DNA from: Spinacia oleracea
Taxonomy: Eukaryota > Streptophyta > Magnoliopsida > Caryophyllales > Amaranthaceae
DNA length: 64,000 nucleotides
Direction: 5' to 3'
Assembly (NCBI RefSeq): GCF_020520425.1
Contig: NC_079490.1
Span: 38,386,723-38,450,722 of the forward strand
This document shows positions 1 through 11,632 of the stretch, in pieces; within the stretch, counting starts at the first letter, position 1, and every line of letters begins with the position of its first letter. A model generated the notes under the pieces. It was not told the DNA's origin and searched no databases. It saw nothing but the letters and a program-made list of their open reading frames with translations. The translations under genes and the position numbers were made by a program.

Positions 1-1234
1 ATAAAAATATCTTCTATCTCCTTCATTTCTTTATTGCTTTCCTTCATTTCTTTATTATTTTCACTTACACTCAATCATTATTCTTACAAACAATTATTAC
101 AAGATTCCATTTTCTTATTTTTCACCCCAAACTCCAAATAAGGAACATCAAAAAGTAATGGAGGAGGAATATTTGTTATCTATAGTTTATTATTTATGAT
201 TCATTATTCATTATTTATTTCAATTCAGTAATGTTTAGTTAAGTTCAGTTCAGTTTTAGTTCAATTCAGTTCAGTTAATTTCATTTCAGTTCAGCTCGAA
301 ATAACAAGGCTTAACTTCTGACCAAATAGTTGACCTTTTTAATCAAAAAGTTATGTTATATTATTATTAGTTTATTACTTATACTATTCAATAAAGTAGT
401 TATATTTTATAATCAAATAATTACTCCGTATTATTTTGTAATGCTGACATCAGATGTCTTACGCGTATGGCGGTCTTATATGGGACATATATGCTTTTTA
501 ATAGCGGGCCTTGTATGTATACTAAAATTTGGAAATATTACTGAGTATTTGAATGGAGGTGTTAGAACTGTTGGAAATTCTTGTTGTTAATTGGCAGTTC
601 ATCCAATTGTTCACATCATCGAGATAAGTCCATTCTGACTACATTATTATAGCAACATTACTATTTTATTGTTTAATATGCAACAAGAACCACCTTTAAT
701 TGCGGTTTGTGGACCGTTATTAAAAGTCAATTTGCGAAGATTGAACCACTATTAAAAGCAATTTTCTGAATCATCCAGAGACTTGGGGTTGAAATAGCTA
801 CCCACCTATTGTAGGTGGGTTTAAAAGCAATTTTGGTTGTTATTGAAAACAAATACTCCGTATTAATGTAGGGTATTCTTAAAGTTTGAAGTCACCGGGT
901 GAACTTTGATTGGGGTTTATATTCTTTTAATTCATGCGATGAGCGCCGCAAAGGGTTCGGACACCATCCCTCAAGACTTACCAAGTAAGATAATTGATAA
1001 CCACTTGAATCGTGGTTTATGTTCTTTTGTTTCATGCGATGTCAGTTAACGGATTTAATTTAGTAGTGTCAATCGGTTAAGGTCATGGAGGGTACATTAA
1101 GATCAACTAGCTTTTGAGCCAGTTCATAGAATAGGCGGTTGTATAATTGTTGTTCAGCTGTCTTTTAAAGTTTTGATTAGTGAGGACTTGTGATTTTTGG
1201 TTATATATGAATTAAATAGAGGTGTAATTTAAAG
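1..1234. other. AT-rich spacer, no gene recognised
   Basis: AT-rich DNA with no open frame that looks coding. The only long frame (330-590) starts with TTG and has no recognisable domain. A short perfect hairpin lies near 800-821 (stem ACCCACCTA, loop TTG). I see no promoter or RNA gene. Confidence 0.5.
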
Positions 1235-1812
1235 TAAGGGTGGCAATGGATCGGAGGTGGATCGGGCCGATGGAGATTCATCCGCCTCCATCCGTCAACT
1301 TTTCATCTATCATCCAATCCATCCGTCACTCCATTTACCCTCCATCCACATCCGACTCATCCATCATGCATCTGCGGTCCGCGAATGAATTAGGTGGATC
1401 GGATGATTAGCCGGTGTAATTAAAATTATCGTCAACTTTATTTATAATATCAATCAATATAAAGTAATATGTGTTAATATAGTGGACAATGAATTATAAT
1501 TTTGATACATTTACATTATAAAATAACCGAAAATGCTAATAATAAAAAAAATATTAGGTAATACATAAAGGATTATATTAATAATTAAGTAATTGTACTA
1601 AACAAAATTAATAATTTTAACGGATGGATGGATGGATGGATCAGATGATGGATAGGGTGACGGGTTGGATGAAGCTCCACCCGAATCCGACCCGACCCAT
1701 CACCCGATCCACGCGCCACCCGTTTAACAACAGTGTTTTATCGGGTTTCGACCATAAATTCGGTTCAGGTTGTTCGAATATCCGTCGGACTTTGATGAAA
1801 TTGTCACCCCTA
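1235..1812. mobile_element. hAT-type MITE with 8-bp target duplication
   Basis: The ends are inverted: TAAGGGTGGCAA on the left and TTGTCACCCCTA on the right. They are flanked by 8-bp direct repeats ATTTAAAG (1227-1234) and ATTTGAAG (1813-1820), which differ at one base. An 8-bp duplication with TAGGGGTGGCAA-like ends is typical of non-autonomous hAT elements. The subterminal parts are rich in ATCCATCC/GGATGGAT, so the arms can fold back. No transposase is encoded. Confidence 0.75.
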
Positions 1813-2672
1813 ATTTGAAGGTTGAAAAAATATAAAAATTATATGTTGAATAAATTGTGGTTGAGGTTTCACAAACATGCTTATTTGCATTATGGGCCTC
1901 TTGACTTCTTAATGAACCCGACTGACTTCCTTTTAATGAATCAGAGGTGATGCCCTGATGTTAAAGAAGATAAGGTGGACAAATGAAATAAGTTACCGCC
2001 GTACCGGTAGTATTACACAACAAGAGAGAGATATCAATAAGAGAATTGAGAACATTATAAGAGAGACAAAAATGGAATATGTTAATAATATTTTGAAATG
2101 GAGTAGTATTACTTAACAAAAATGCAAAAAAAATGTTTTTTAAAGCAAGGATATCAACATGCTAAGTTTGAGCATTACTTTTAGGAACAGGGTGATGTTA
2201 GGAATTGGTGAATCACGTAAAGGGTCCATGAGTTCAGGAAATAGGGTGTAGTAAATGGAAAAGCGTGAGGCTGTGCACGGTAGTGGTCTATTATTGGTGG
2301 CTTAGAGAGAGGGGCATAGACGGAGATGGTGGCGTATAGGTGCATGGTCGTAGGGCAGGCCGGCAGGGTCATTTAGTAAAGGGTTTGCTGAAGTGGGAAA
2401 GAAAGGAAGAGAGGGTAACATGATCAACATCCTTGCGAACTATACCAATGAGCGATATTTTATTTTTAGCCTAGTTATGAAGATTGAAGGTTTCTCTATG
2501 ATAGATATCAGGTTTAAATTTACCTTCCCGCATTTGTAATTGGTATTATATTTGTGCCTTATTTGCAACAAAATGAAAAAAAAAAAAAATCAACATTTGT
2601 CGTAAATCTCAGCTCAAAATGACACCGGTGATTTTTTCACATCTCTACTGAATTTAAACCAATAAACTACTA
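1813..2672. other. Spacer with no supported gene
   Basis: Nothing convincing. A 63-codon minus-strand frame at 2181-2372 has no domain and no exon signals that I trust. An A-run lies near 2575-2590. Confidence 0.4.
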
Positions 2673-2990
2673 CTCCCTCCGTCCCTTAATACTCGCACCG
2701 CTTTCATTTTTGGGCCGTCCCTTAATATTTGCACCGCTTCTATAAATAGATATTTTTACCAATATTATATTATTTCTCACACTTACCTACTAACCCACCT
2801 ACATCCCTACTCCCTACAAAAAATCATTTAATAATTCACACCTCTCACTCATTACTTCTCACCTTTTACCCATTTCTCACTAACTATATTAAAAAAATAC
2901 CCCACTATCAACTAACACCCATTAAATTAATAAGTCAATTCAAGTATCTTAAACTCCTTGACCGGTGCGAGTATTAAGGGACGGGGGGAG
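2673..2990. mobile_element. Stowaway (Tc1/mariner) MITE
   Basis: The terminal inverted repeat CTCCCTCCGTCCCTTAATAC (2673) pairs with GTATTAAGGGACGGGGGGAG ending at 2990. TA dinucleotides at 2671-2672 and 2991-2992 fit the TA duplication of Stowaway elements. A second copy of the CGTCCCTTAATA motif follows just inside the left end. Length is 318 bp and it is non-coding. Confidence 0.85.
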
Positions 2991-3000
2991 TACCTATAAG

Positions 3001-3307
3001 TAGACCTGGTTATTGTACATGGTAGATGGGCCATGTCAATAGGGTTCGTATTGAGAAGAGATCTTATTGGACATGGTCAATATAGAGCCAAACTTATAAT
3101 ATAATAATTTTCAAAACTAAAGTTTATGATATAAAAATTATATGATATATTTGCTTTTATTGTACTCGCATATGACTTTTTTTTTCCATTTTTCCTTGTT
3201 CGGCTATTGGCTCACTATAAACCCGCAACCCGCTGTTAACCCACCCATTATTAACCCACTAATATTGACTCTTATACTCGACCCGCCCAATATAATAACC
3301 AAGTCTA
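3001..3307. mobile_element. hAT-like MITE with perfect 8-bp duplication
   Basis: The left end TAGACCTGGTTATT and right end AATAACCAAGTCTA are near-perfect inverted repeats. They are flanked by identical 8-bp copies of CCTATAAG (2993-3000 and 3308-3315). It lies directly beside the Stowaway copy. Length is 307 bp and it is non-coding. Confidence 0.8.
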
Positions 3308-3659
3308 CCTATAAGGTAACCTAGGTAGGTGAAATTAATATTTATACAATAGAAAGTGAGGTTGAAAACTTTATTAAATGGCAAATTGTATCAGAAAATT
3401 AAACAATCAATTACAGAACATACGACATGCCTTACGAATTAATGTACACGTCTTAACCTTGATGGACCGCAACCACAAGCAAAAAACAAATTAATATATG
3501 ACTAATCACTTTATCTTTCCATTTTATATCATTTTTTAATTACACTTTTCAAATTTGTTGTGAACATATTACTTTAAACAACACAATACGTCATTATACA
3601 TGAAAAAAATAATTGGGCAATTTGTCAAAAATCATCACAAAATTAGAATGGAAACAACT
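3308..3659. other. Spacer before the CACTA element
   Basis: No gene. The stretch 3615-3659 begins with GGGCAATTTGTCAAAAATC and may be the outer part of a fold-back element whose remainder is at 16086-16490, on the other side of the CACTA insertion. Confidence 0.4.
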
Positions 3660-3679
3660 TCCTAGTGGAAAAAGGGTCA

Positions 3680-4140
3680 TTTGCATCGCACTTTTAAGCA
3701 TATTTGCGTCGCACATCGTGCGTGGCAAAAGCTCTCGACGCAAATGACTAAAAGTCATTTGCGTCGCACATTTGTGCGACGCAAATAACCTTATTTGCGT
3801 CGCACAATTAGCAAAAGTGCGTTGCAAATAACTTTTCAACATGGTGCCTGAAAAGTCATTTGCAACGCACATTAGCTAAATGTGCGACGCAAATAAGGTT
3901 CATTTGCGTCGCACATTTAGCTAATGTGCGTTGCAAATGACTTTTCAGGCACCATGTTGAAAAGTTATTTGCAACGCACTTTTGCTAATTGTGCGACGCA
4001 AATGACTTTTAGGCGCAAAAAAAAAAAGTCATTTGCCACGCACAATAGCTTAATGTGCGACGCAAATGACAATTTTAGCGCCAAAAAATTAAGTCATTTG
4101 CCTCGCACATTGAGCTAACGTGCATTGCAAATGACTTATT
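3680..4140. repeat. Left subterminal repeats of the CACTA element, large palindrome
   Basis: Many copies of ATTTGCGTCGCACA and its complement TGTGCGACGCAAAT, spaced by short variable bits. The block is also a large inverted repeat centred near 3895-3905: the minus-strand frame 3594-3872 and the plus-strand frame 3924-4118 begin with the same 26 residues because the two arms are mirror copies. In En/Spm elements such subterminal repeats are TNPA binding sites; binding here is inferred. Confidence 0.85.
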
Positions 4141-4397
4141 TTTATTAAAAAAAATATTCGTTTTTTAATATTAGTTGGAAATTCCGACATGATCGTCTTT
4201 GAAATTAGACGGTTCATTCCCAATACCGGGAATACATTTATAATTAATACCTGTCACAAAAGTTTACAACGTAATTAACGTTCCCAATAAAAGGCAATTA
4301 AATTCGTCATAGATCGATCAACCAACATGTTACAACAAACATAAAATTATTACAACAAAGGTACGTAGCTAGCTAGAGATCAAGTTCATATTACAAA

Positions 4398-7300
4398 TTA
4401 AGCTAAAAATTCGACATTGTTCATGAAGTAATCTGCCCAAAAATCTTTCACCTCATTAATCTCCTCCGCTGAATAAGGCAATGTTCTTGAAAAATCCTAA
4501 AAAAGTGTAAATAATTCAATTTATCAACGATTGATCAATATAATAGTTTTGTGTACTTCAATTTATTATATAAAGTACGTAGTTTATGAGAACATACCTT
4601 AGTAAGATCTTGACTATTACCATGATTCATTATTATGTCGTACATAAAACGCATGACGTAGTAGCCACAATCTAGTGATCCCGGTTGTTGAGCACACTAA
4701 ATGCATTAAAATAAATAACACAAGTAAAATTTCTATCACATTGTATGTTATAATTTTGAAAAACTTATTTCTTAGGTAAATAATAAACTAATTATATATA
4801 TATATATACCTGTGCTGGAATCCATGTTAATTTAGTTCCCTTAGATTGTCCACCTAGTCTCTTGTAACTCCGAAAAGCACTACACATTCGATAAAATATG
4901 CAATTATATATACTTTGTTTACACATGTAAATGCAAAGAATATTTTACATGTAAGTGCAATTATATACTTTGTTTACACATGTAAATGCAATTATATACG
5001 TAGTAGTCACATTTAAGGCTAATTGGGTCGTACGTTCTAGGTCATTTTTAGGCAAAAATGATGTTTTCGAACCCAACTTTGAACCAAAGAACCTAAGGAA
5101 TGTTTTCAAACTTATTATACGTCTCATATGCATAGTTATAACTTTCTAAGGCCCTTTACAATCTATTATTTCACATTTAAGGCTAATTGGGTCGTCCTAG
5201 GTCATTTTTAGGCAAAAATGATGTTTTCGAACCCAACTTTGAACCAAAGAACCTAAGGAATGTTTTCAAACTTATTACACGTCTCATATGCATAGTAATA
5301 ACTTTGTAAGGCCCTTTACAATCTATTATTTCACATTTAAGGCTATTTGGGTCGTCCTAGGTCATTTTTAGGCAAAAATGATGTTTTCGAACCCAACTTT
5401 GAACCAAAGAACCTAAGGAATGTTTTCAAACTTATTACACGTCTCATATGAATAGTTATAACTTTGTAAGGCCCTTTACAATCTATTATTTCACATTTAA
5501 GGCTATTTGGGTCGTCCTAGGTCATTTTTAGGCAAAAATGATGTTTTCGAACCCAACTTTGAACCAAAGAACCTAAGGAATGTTTTCAAACTTATTACAC
5601 GTCTCATATGCATAGTTATAACTTTGTAAGGCCCTTTACAATCTATTATTTCACATTTAAGGCTATTTGGGTCGTCCTAGGTCATTTTTAGGCAAAAATG
5701 ATGTTTTCGAACCCAACTTTGAACCAAAGAACCTAAGGAATGTTTTCAAACTTATTACACGTCTCATATGCATAGTTATAACTTTGTAAGGCCCTTTACA
5801 ATCTATTATTTCACATTTAAGGCTATTTGGGTCGTCCTAGGTCATTTTTAGGCAAAAATGATGTTTTCGAACCCAACTTTGAACCAAAGAACCTAAGGAA
5901 TGTTTTCAAACTTATTACACGTCTCATATGCATAGTTATAACTTTCTAAGGCCCTTTACAATCTATTATTTCACATTTAAGGCTATTTGGGTCGTCCTAG
6001 GTCATTTTTAGGCAAAAATGATGTTTTCGAACCCAACTTTGAACCAAAGAACCTAAGGAATGTTTTCAAACTTATTACACGTCTCATATGCATAGTTATA
6101 ACTTTGTAAGGCCCTTTACAATCTATTATTTCACATTTAAGGCTATTTGGGTCGTCCTAGGTCATTTTTAGGCAAAAATGATATTTTCGAACCCAACTTT
6201 GAACCAAAGAACCTAAGGAATGTTTTCAAACTTATTACACGTCTCATATGCATAGTTATAACTTTCTAAGGCCCTTTACAATCTATTATTTCACATTTAA
6301 GGCTATTTGGGTCGTCCTAGGTCATTTTTAGGCAAAAATGATGTTTTCGAACCCAACTTTGAACCAAAGAACCTAAGGAATGTTTTCAAACTTATTACAC
6401 GTCTCATATGCATAGTTATAACTTTCTAAGGCCCTTTACAATCTATTATTTCACATTTAAGGCTATTTGGGTCGTCCTAGGTCATTTTTAGGCAAAAATG
6501 ATGTTTTCGAACCCAACTTTGAACCAAAGAACCTAAGGAATGTTTTCAAACTTATTACACGTCTCATATGCATAGTTATAACTTTCTAAGTCCCTTTACA
6601 ATCTATTATTTCACATTTAAGGCTAATTGGGTCGTCCTAGGTCATTTTTAGGCAAAAATGATGTTTTCGAACCCAACTTTGAACTAAAGAACCTAAGGCA
6701 AAAATTTTGGCAAAAATGGCATTTTCTTATGCATACTTTACTTACTTGTTTAGTGGCTCCTTAATCATCAAATTTCTCTTCTTCTGTTGAGAATCAAATA
6801 TGTAGACCTCACGTTTAGACAAGCAAAGAACTAAAAGCATCCAGTGACTCCTACATACAAACAATAAACGTATGTAGTTAGAAAAAAAAAAAGTTAAATT
6901 TATAACAATCAATTAAAAACGAAGTTCAAAGTAATTTTCATACTTTTCGTAGTATGGACATAAGATGAATGTCTTAGAACTAAGTGCACTCATGGACCTC
7001 GTCATGTACAATAGAATTCGATCTGCATCGGACTTTAACATGGTGGCCGAGATCATCTCCGGGCACATGAATCCAATACTATTGGGGTGACAATCATCGT
7101 GAAAACACAACTCACTCAAAGCCCTATAATATAGAGTGTAAGAACGTTAAGACAATCATAAAAATCAAATTTAGGGGCAAAATATGAATTTAGGTAACTC
7201 ACGTAGCAAAAACTTGTATTATTGATATATTGAGCCATGCTCCCGAGAGAAGTTGATCGGTGTCTTCAACGGTGACACTAATTTCAAAGTCCTTTTCCAT

Positions 7301-9445
7301 ATTGAATGTCCTTTTAGTGCAATGTACCTTAACGTGCTCCCCTTCTTTTAATCCCAACATCATAGTTTTCATCACATTGCACTTACCACTCAAATTTTGC
7401 ACTTTATAATTTTCAAGGAAATAGGTTTTTGATTTAGTGTTGGACGCTTTTGTTCCACTTCCCCCAACCACTATCTCTTTCCCTTTGTTCCCTTTCCCTT
7501 TAGGCTCTTTACTTGTAGGCTTGTTTACCTGAGGTATGATTTTCAAATAACGATATACATATTAGTGAGCATACATGGTATAATAGTTCTACTTCAAATT
7601 ATCATGCATATGTTAGTTACCTCCTCATTCGTAAGCGACACCAAATGTTTTGGCCACTGAGTGAAGGTACCATGAGCTTGAGCAAGTTTCTTAATATATT
7701 GAGAAGGCACGGGGACGGGAGCTTCTTTGTACGCGGGCTCAAAATCATCAACGCTCACTTTCACGTTATCGGACGTGACGTCGTTGTGGTGATCAAGGAG
7801 CAACTCTGGACATATGGTACCATAGGCAACAAAGACTTTCTCCGAGCCTATGTTCAGGTATAGATGGCACGGGACAGGTTCCTTATTATTTATTTTGAAC
7901 AATAACGCAAATACAATGTAACATGTTAGAAAAGTTCAATAGAATTAACTAGAAACAAAGTACTTGAAAAACACAAATTATCATACCGTAATGTCGGCAA
8001 ATGGATCTAAACCCCCGGAACGACAACTACTATGAACATTTGCGTCTATCCTCATATGTCTTGGTATTTGGACACCAAGTTCTTTAGCAAATGTGATAAA
8101 TTTCTCCATGACCATGGCATCCATCTTGGAGTTCATCTCTTGTATTGTCTCATCTTTGACCCTTTTGGTCACTCTTGCTTCCATTTCCTCCATCTCCGCA
8201 TCTCCATACCGTCAAAAGCTACGCCGCTCTCCGGTCCCCCACACAGCTTTGATGCCTACTCCACCACCAAATGTTAGTGGTCTCCCTTCTTTAGTCTTAC
8301 CAAGTGCACGAGATAAGACATCATCTCGTGCACTTTTGGGAACAAATTCCCCTTCATCTTGTTTCCTTTTCCATTCATCCTACATGAAATCAAATGGTTT
8401 TGAGAAAAGTTCAACACTTGGTTTCATATTTAAGAACATATATGAAATTAGAGGAATCACAACATTACGCAAAATTGTTAAATGAACTTACAATATTTTC
8501 TTTGACCTTTTGTGTGCCCTCATCCGGCAAGTAAGGATTTCCTTTCTCATCTGGTTTCGATCTTGCAAGAAGCCATAAACATGTCCTACTCGGCAAACTT
8601 GAAGAAATTGTAGACGCAGAGGAACCTTCAGATGACGAAGAAACTGAGGGAATGTACCCTTTTCTCTGCCATTCACTTGTCATTTCAGCATATGATTTCT
8701 GTCCCATATGATGAGGATATATGTTGAAAGATTGACTTTGTCTTGCTTTCTCACTTATTTCCTAATTTTAGGGGGGTAAAAGAAATTATTACAACAAAAT
8801 AAAACTTAGATTATAACAAGACTTTAAATAAGAATAATTTTTATACCTCAGCTTCTTCGGAGGTACGTATCTTCACAAATTCCTTCCATATATCCTTAGT
8901 TATATAACTATACAAATCATATGGCATCTTTTCATCTTTTGGCCTTTTCCTTGTACCCCGAATCCAACCAGTCGTCAATCTTGATTTGAATTCCCTCCAA
9001 CGCTTATCACAACTCTTTAAGACAACTTCTTTCTTAGTTTCATCTGTGATATGAAATTCTCTCTAAATGAAAGAAAAAGAAAAGGAACAAGAAAGTCTTT
9101 TAGCACATGAAAAAGACACGTAGATATGTACAACTGAATTTCCAAAATAAAACCGGTTACCTTGACGTCTTCCCACAAAGTGTCTTTTATTCCTTGTGAA
9201 ACATCTTCCCAGGTTCTGATCAATATTGAAACCTTTGCGCGACTTATCTCGCCAATGTGATTCTTGTAATCCGTTGCCCATTTCCCTGTGGGTCGGTCCA
9301 AGTGATCCCATTCAATTTTTCTTGGAACCCCGGGCATGGATTTTATTCCTTTTGTAGGGCCTCTTGGCTTCTTTTTTTGCTTTTGGGGCACTTGATTTGG
9401 TGATTTGTTAGAAGGACCTGAATTTGCGTGTTGATCTTCATCCAT
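4398..9445 (-). CDS. CACTA second gene: TNPA/Ptta-like protein fused to a Ulp1 SUMO-protease domain (11 exons, one internal stop)
   Basis: Exons inferred from GT-AG signals and frame: 9445-9161, 9062-8847, 8761-8492, 8379-7987, 7881-7621, 7528-7203, 7123-6944, 6850-6746, 4879-4810, 4696-4598, 4496-4398. All phases agree, giving about 767 codons. Exons 1-3 match plant Ptta/En/Spm transposase (motifs RGPTKG, KRWREFKSRL, TSEEAE). Exon 5 resembles the DUF8039-type segment (VAYGTI, PVPSQYIKKL). Exons 7-11 form a C48/Ulp1 cysteine protease: ILCPYYEKSHWMLLVLC supplies the catalytic His, VYIFDSQ the Asp, QQPGSLDCGYYVMRFMYDI the Gln and Cys. It ends with an acidic helix, INEVKDFWADYFM. Ulp1 enzymes cut SUMO from targets. 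The one defect is a TGA at 8212-8214 in exon 4. Intron 8 (6745-4880) contains a satellite array. Start chosen at ATG 9445 because RGPTKG follows shortly, as in relatives. Confidence 0.8.
5006..6699. repeat. Satellite array A, 160-bp unit, about 10.6 copies
   Basis: The 160-bp period is exact: CTATTATTTCACATTTAAGG recurs at 5163, 5323, 5483 and onward to 6603. Copies are nearly identical. Edge copies carry GGCTAATTGGG while interior ones carry GGCTATTTGGG, and the G/C in ACTTTGTAAG/ACTTTCTAAG varies between copies. The array sits inside intron 8 of the Ulp1-type gene on the other strand. It is homologous to array B (10361-11574). Confidence 0.95.
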
Positions 9446-9516
9446 GCCTGACGCTACTGCATTGGAAAATCATTAAAATTACATACCTTCAAAAGCAGGA
9501 TTTTAAAATAAAAATA

Positions 9517-9992
9517 AAGTTCTGATCAGTTCTGTGCACTGATCTGCACAGCTCAGATCAGAACTGTGCAGATCAGTGCACAGAACTGGTCAGAACTGAT
9601 CAGTTCTGTGCACTGATCTGCACAGCTCAGATCAGAACTGTGCAGATCAGTGCACAGAACTGATCAGAGCTGACCAGTTCTGTGCACTGATCTGCACAGC
9701 TCAGATCAGAACTGTGCAGATCAGAGCTGTGCAGATCAGTGCACAGAACTGATCAGAACTGACCAGTTCTGTGCACTGATCTGCACAGTTCTGATCTGAG
9801 CTGTGCAGATCAGTGCACAGAACTGATCAGAGCTGACCAGTTCTGTGCACTGATCTGCACAGCTCAGATCAGAACTATGCAGATCAGTGCACAGAACTGA
9901 TCAGTTCTGACCAGTTCTGTGCACTGATCTGCACAGTTCTGATCTGAGCTGTGCAGATCAGTGCATAGAACTGGTCAGTTCTGATCAGTTCT
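9517..9992. repeat. Nested palindrome block built on CAGATCAGTGCACAG
   Basis: About 475 bp made almost wholly of GATCAGTTCTGTGCACTGAT, CTGCACAGCTCAGATCAG and their complements, in alternating orientation. Modules are roughly 65-70 bp and each is close to self-complementary, so the block can fold in many registers. It lies just upstream (minus strand) of the Ulp1-type gene start at 9445 and downstream of the transposase gene. Confidence 0.9.
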
Positions 9993-10360
9993 GTACAAAT
10001 GCTGGGGAATGAATTTGAATATGCAAAATTTTGGTCCACAAACCCACCCAAAAACAGACTGTTCTTTAAAGATTAAGCAACAAAGAAAGCACAACCAAGC
10101 TCCTGAAATAACCTTCAGATACTAACAACCAGCAATTAGATGGTACACAGGAACTTAGCAGACACTTAAATCCAAATAAGATGTTTTTTTTCCGGGTTGG
10201 GAGGTAGTTTGGGAGTGCAAACATGGATGACATAATATCCAGCTCCATGAGCATAATATAGAGACCAGTTGCATAAGAATTCAAGGAGTATGGAAATTCC
10301 CTGAATAAAGAAGTATCAGGTGTAACCATCCATCATCCTTTGAACAACCACCACTATCCT
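9993..10360. other. Spacer between palindrome block and array B
   Basis: Unique-looking sequence within the CACTA element. The minus-strand frame 10066-10329 has no recognisable domain. It could be 5' leader or intron of the second gene. Confidence 0.35.
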
Positions 10361-11574
10361 AAAGCCTCGTACTAATCTATTATTCCACATTTAAGGGTAA
10401 TTGGGTCGTTATAGTACATATTTAGGCAAAAATGACGTTTTCGAACCCAACTTTGAACCAAAGAACCTAAGGAATGTTTTCAAACTTATTACATGTCTCA
10501 TATGCATAGTTATAACTTTCTAAGCCTCGTAATAATCTATTATTCCACATTTAAGGGTAATTGGGTCGTTATAGTACATATTTAGGCAAAAATGACATTT
10601 TCGAACCCAACTTTGAACCAAAGAACCTAAGGAATGTTTTCAAACTTATTACATGTCTCATATGCATAGTTATAACTTTCTAAGCCTCGTACTAATCTAT
10701 TATTCCACATTTAAGGGTAATTGGGTCGTTATAGTACATATTTAGGCAAAAATGACATTTTCGAACCCAACTTTGAACCAAAGAACCTAAGGAATGTTTT
10801 CAAACTTATTACATGTCTCATATGCATAGTTATAACTTTCTAAGCCTCGTAATAATCTATTATTCCACATTTAAGGGTAATTGGGTCGTTATAGTACATA
10901 TTTAGGCAAAAATGACATTTTCGAACCCAACTTTGAACCAAAGAACCTAAGGAATGTTTTCAAACTTATTACATGTCTCATATGCATAGTTATAACTTTC
11001 TAAGCCTCGTACTAATCTATTATTCCACATTTAAGGGTAATTGGGTCGTTATAGTACATATTTAGGCAAAAATGACATTTTCGAACCCAACTTTGAACCA
11101 AAGAACCTAAGGAATGTTTTCAAACTTATTACATGTCTCATATGCATAGTTATAACTTTCTAAGCCTCGTAATAATCTATTATTCCACATTTAAGGGTAA
11201 TTGGGTCGTTATAGTACATATTTAGGCAAAAATGACATTTTCGAACCCAACTTTGAACCAAAGAACCTAAGGAATGTTTTCAAACTTATTACATGTCTCA
11301 TATGCATAGTTATAACTTTCTAAGCCTCGTACTAATCTATTATTCCACATTTAAGGGTAATTGGGTCGTTATAGTACATATTTAGGCAAAAATGACATTT
11401 TCGAACCCAACTTTGAACCAAAGAACCTAAGGAATGTTTTCAAACTTATTACATGTCTCATATGCATAGTTATAACTTTCTAAGCCTCGTACTAATCTAT
11501 TATTCCACATTTAAGGGTAATTGGGTCGTTATAGTACATATTTAGGCAAAAATGACATTTTCGAACCCAACTTT
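10361..11574. repeat. Satellite array B, 160-bp unit, about 7.6 copies
   Basis: Period is 160 bp (TATTCCACATTTAAGGGTAA at 10381, 10541, 10701 and onward). The core GAACCCAACTTTGAACC is shared with array A, but all B copies have TCGTTATAGTACATATTTAGG where A copies have TCGTCCTAGGTCATTTTTAG. The motif CGTACTAATC alternates with CGTAATAATC in successive copies, so the array evolved in part as a 320-bp dimer. It lies just past the stop codon of the TNP2 gene. Confidence 0.95.
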
Positions 11575-11632
11575 TAACTAATCTACAAATTAACTTGGTG
11601 AAAAAATAGTTGCCAAAATAGTACCTATCTCA

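Noticed and set aside
330..590. 86-codon frame
   Set aside because: Starts with TTG, AT-driven composition, no domain or promoter.
3594..4118. Two short frames on opposite strands beginning with the same 26 residues
   Set aside because: They come from the mirror arms of the CACTA subterminal palindrome, not from duplicated genes.
5006..6699. Regular repeats suggesting a CRISPR array
   Set aside because: Units are contiguous 160-bp satellites without spacers, in a plant genome.
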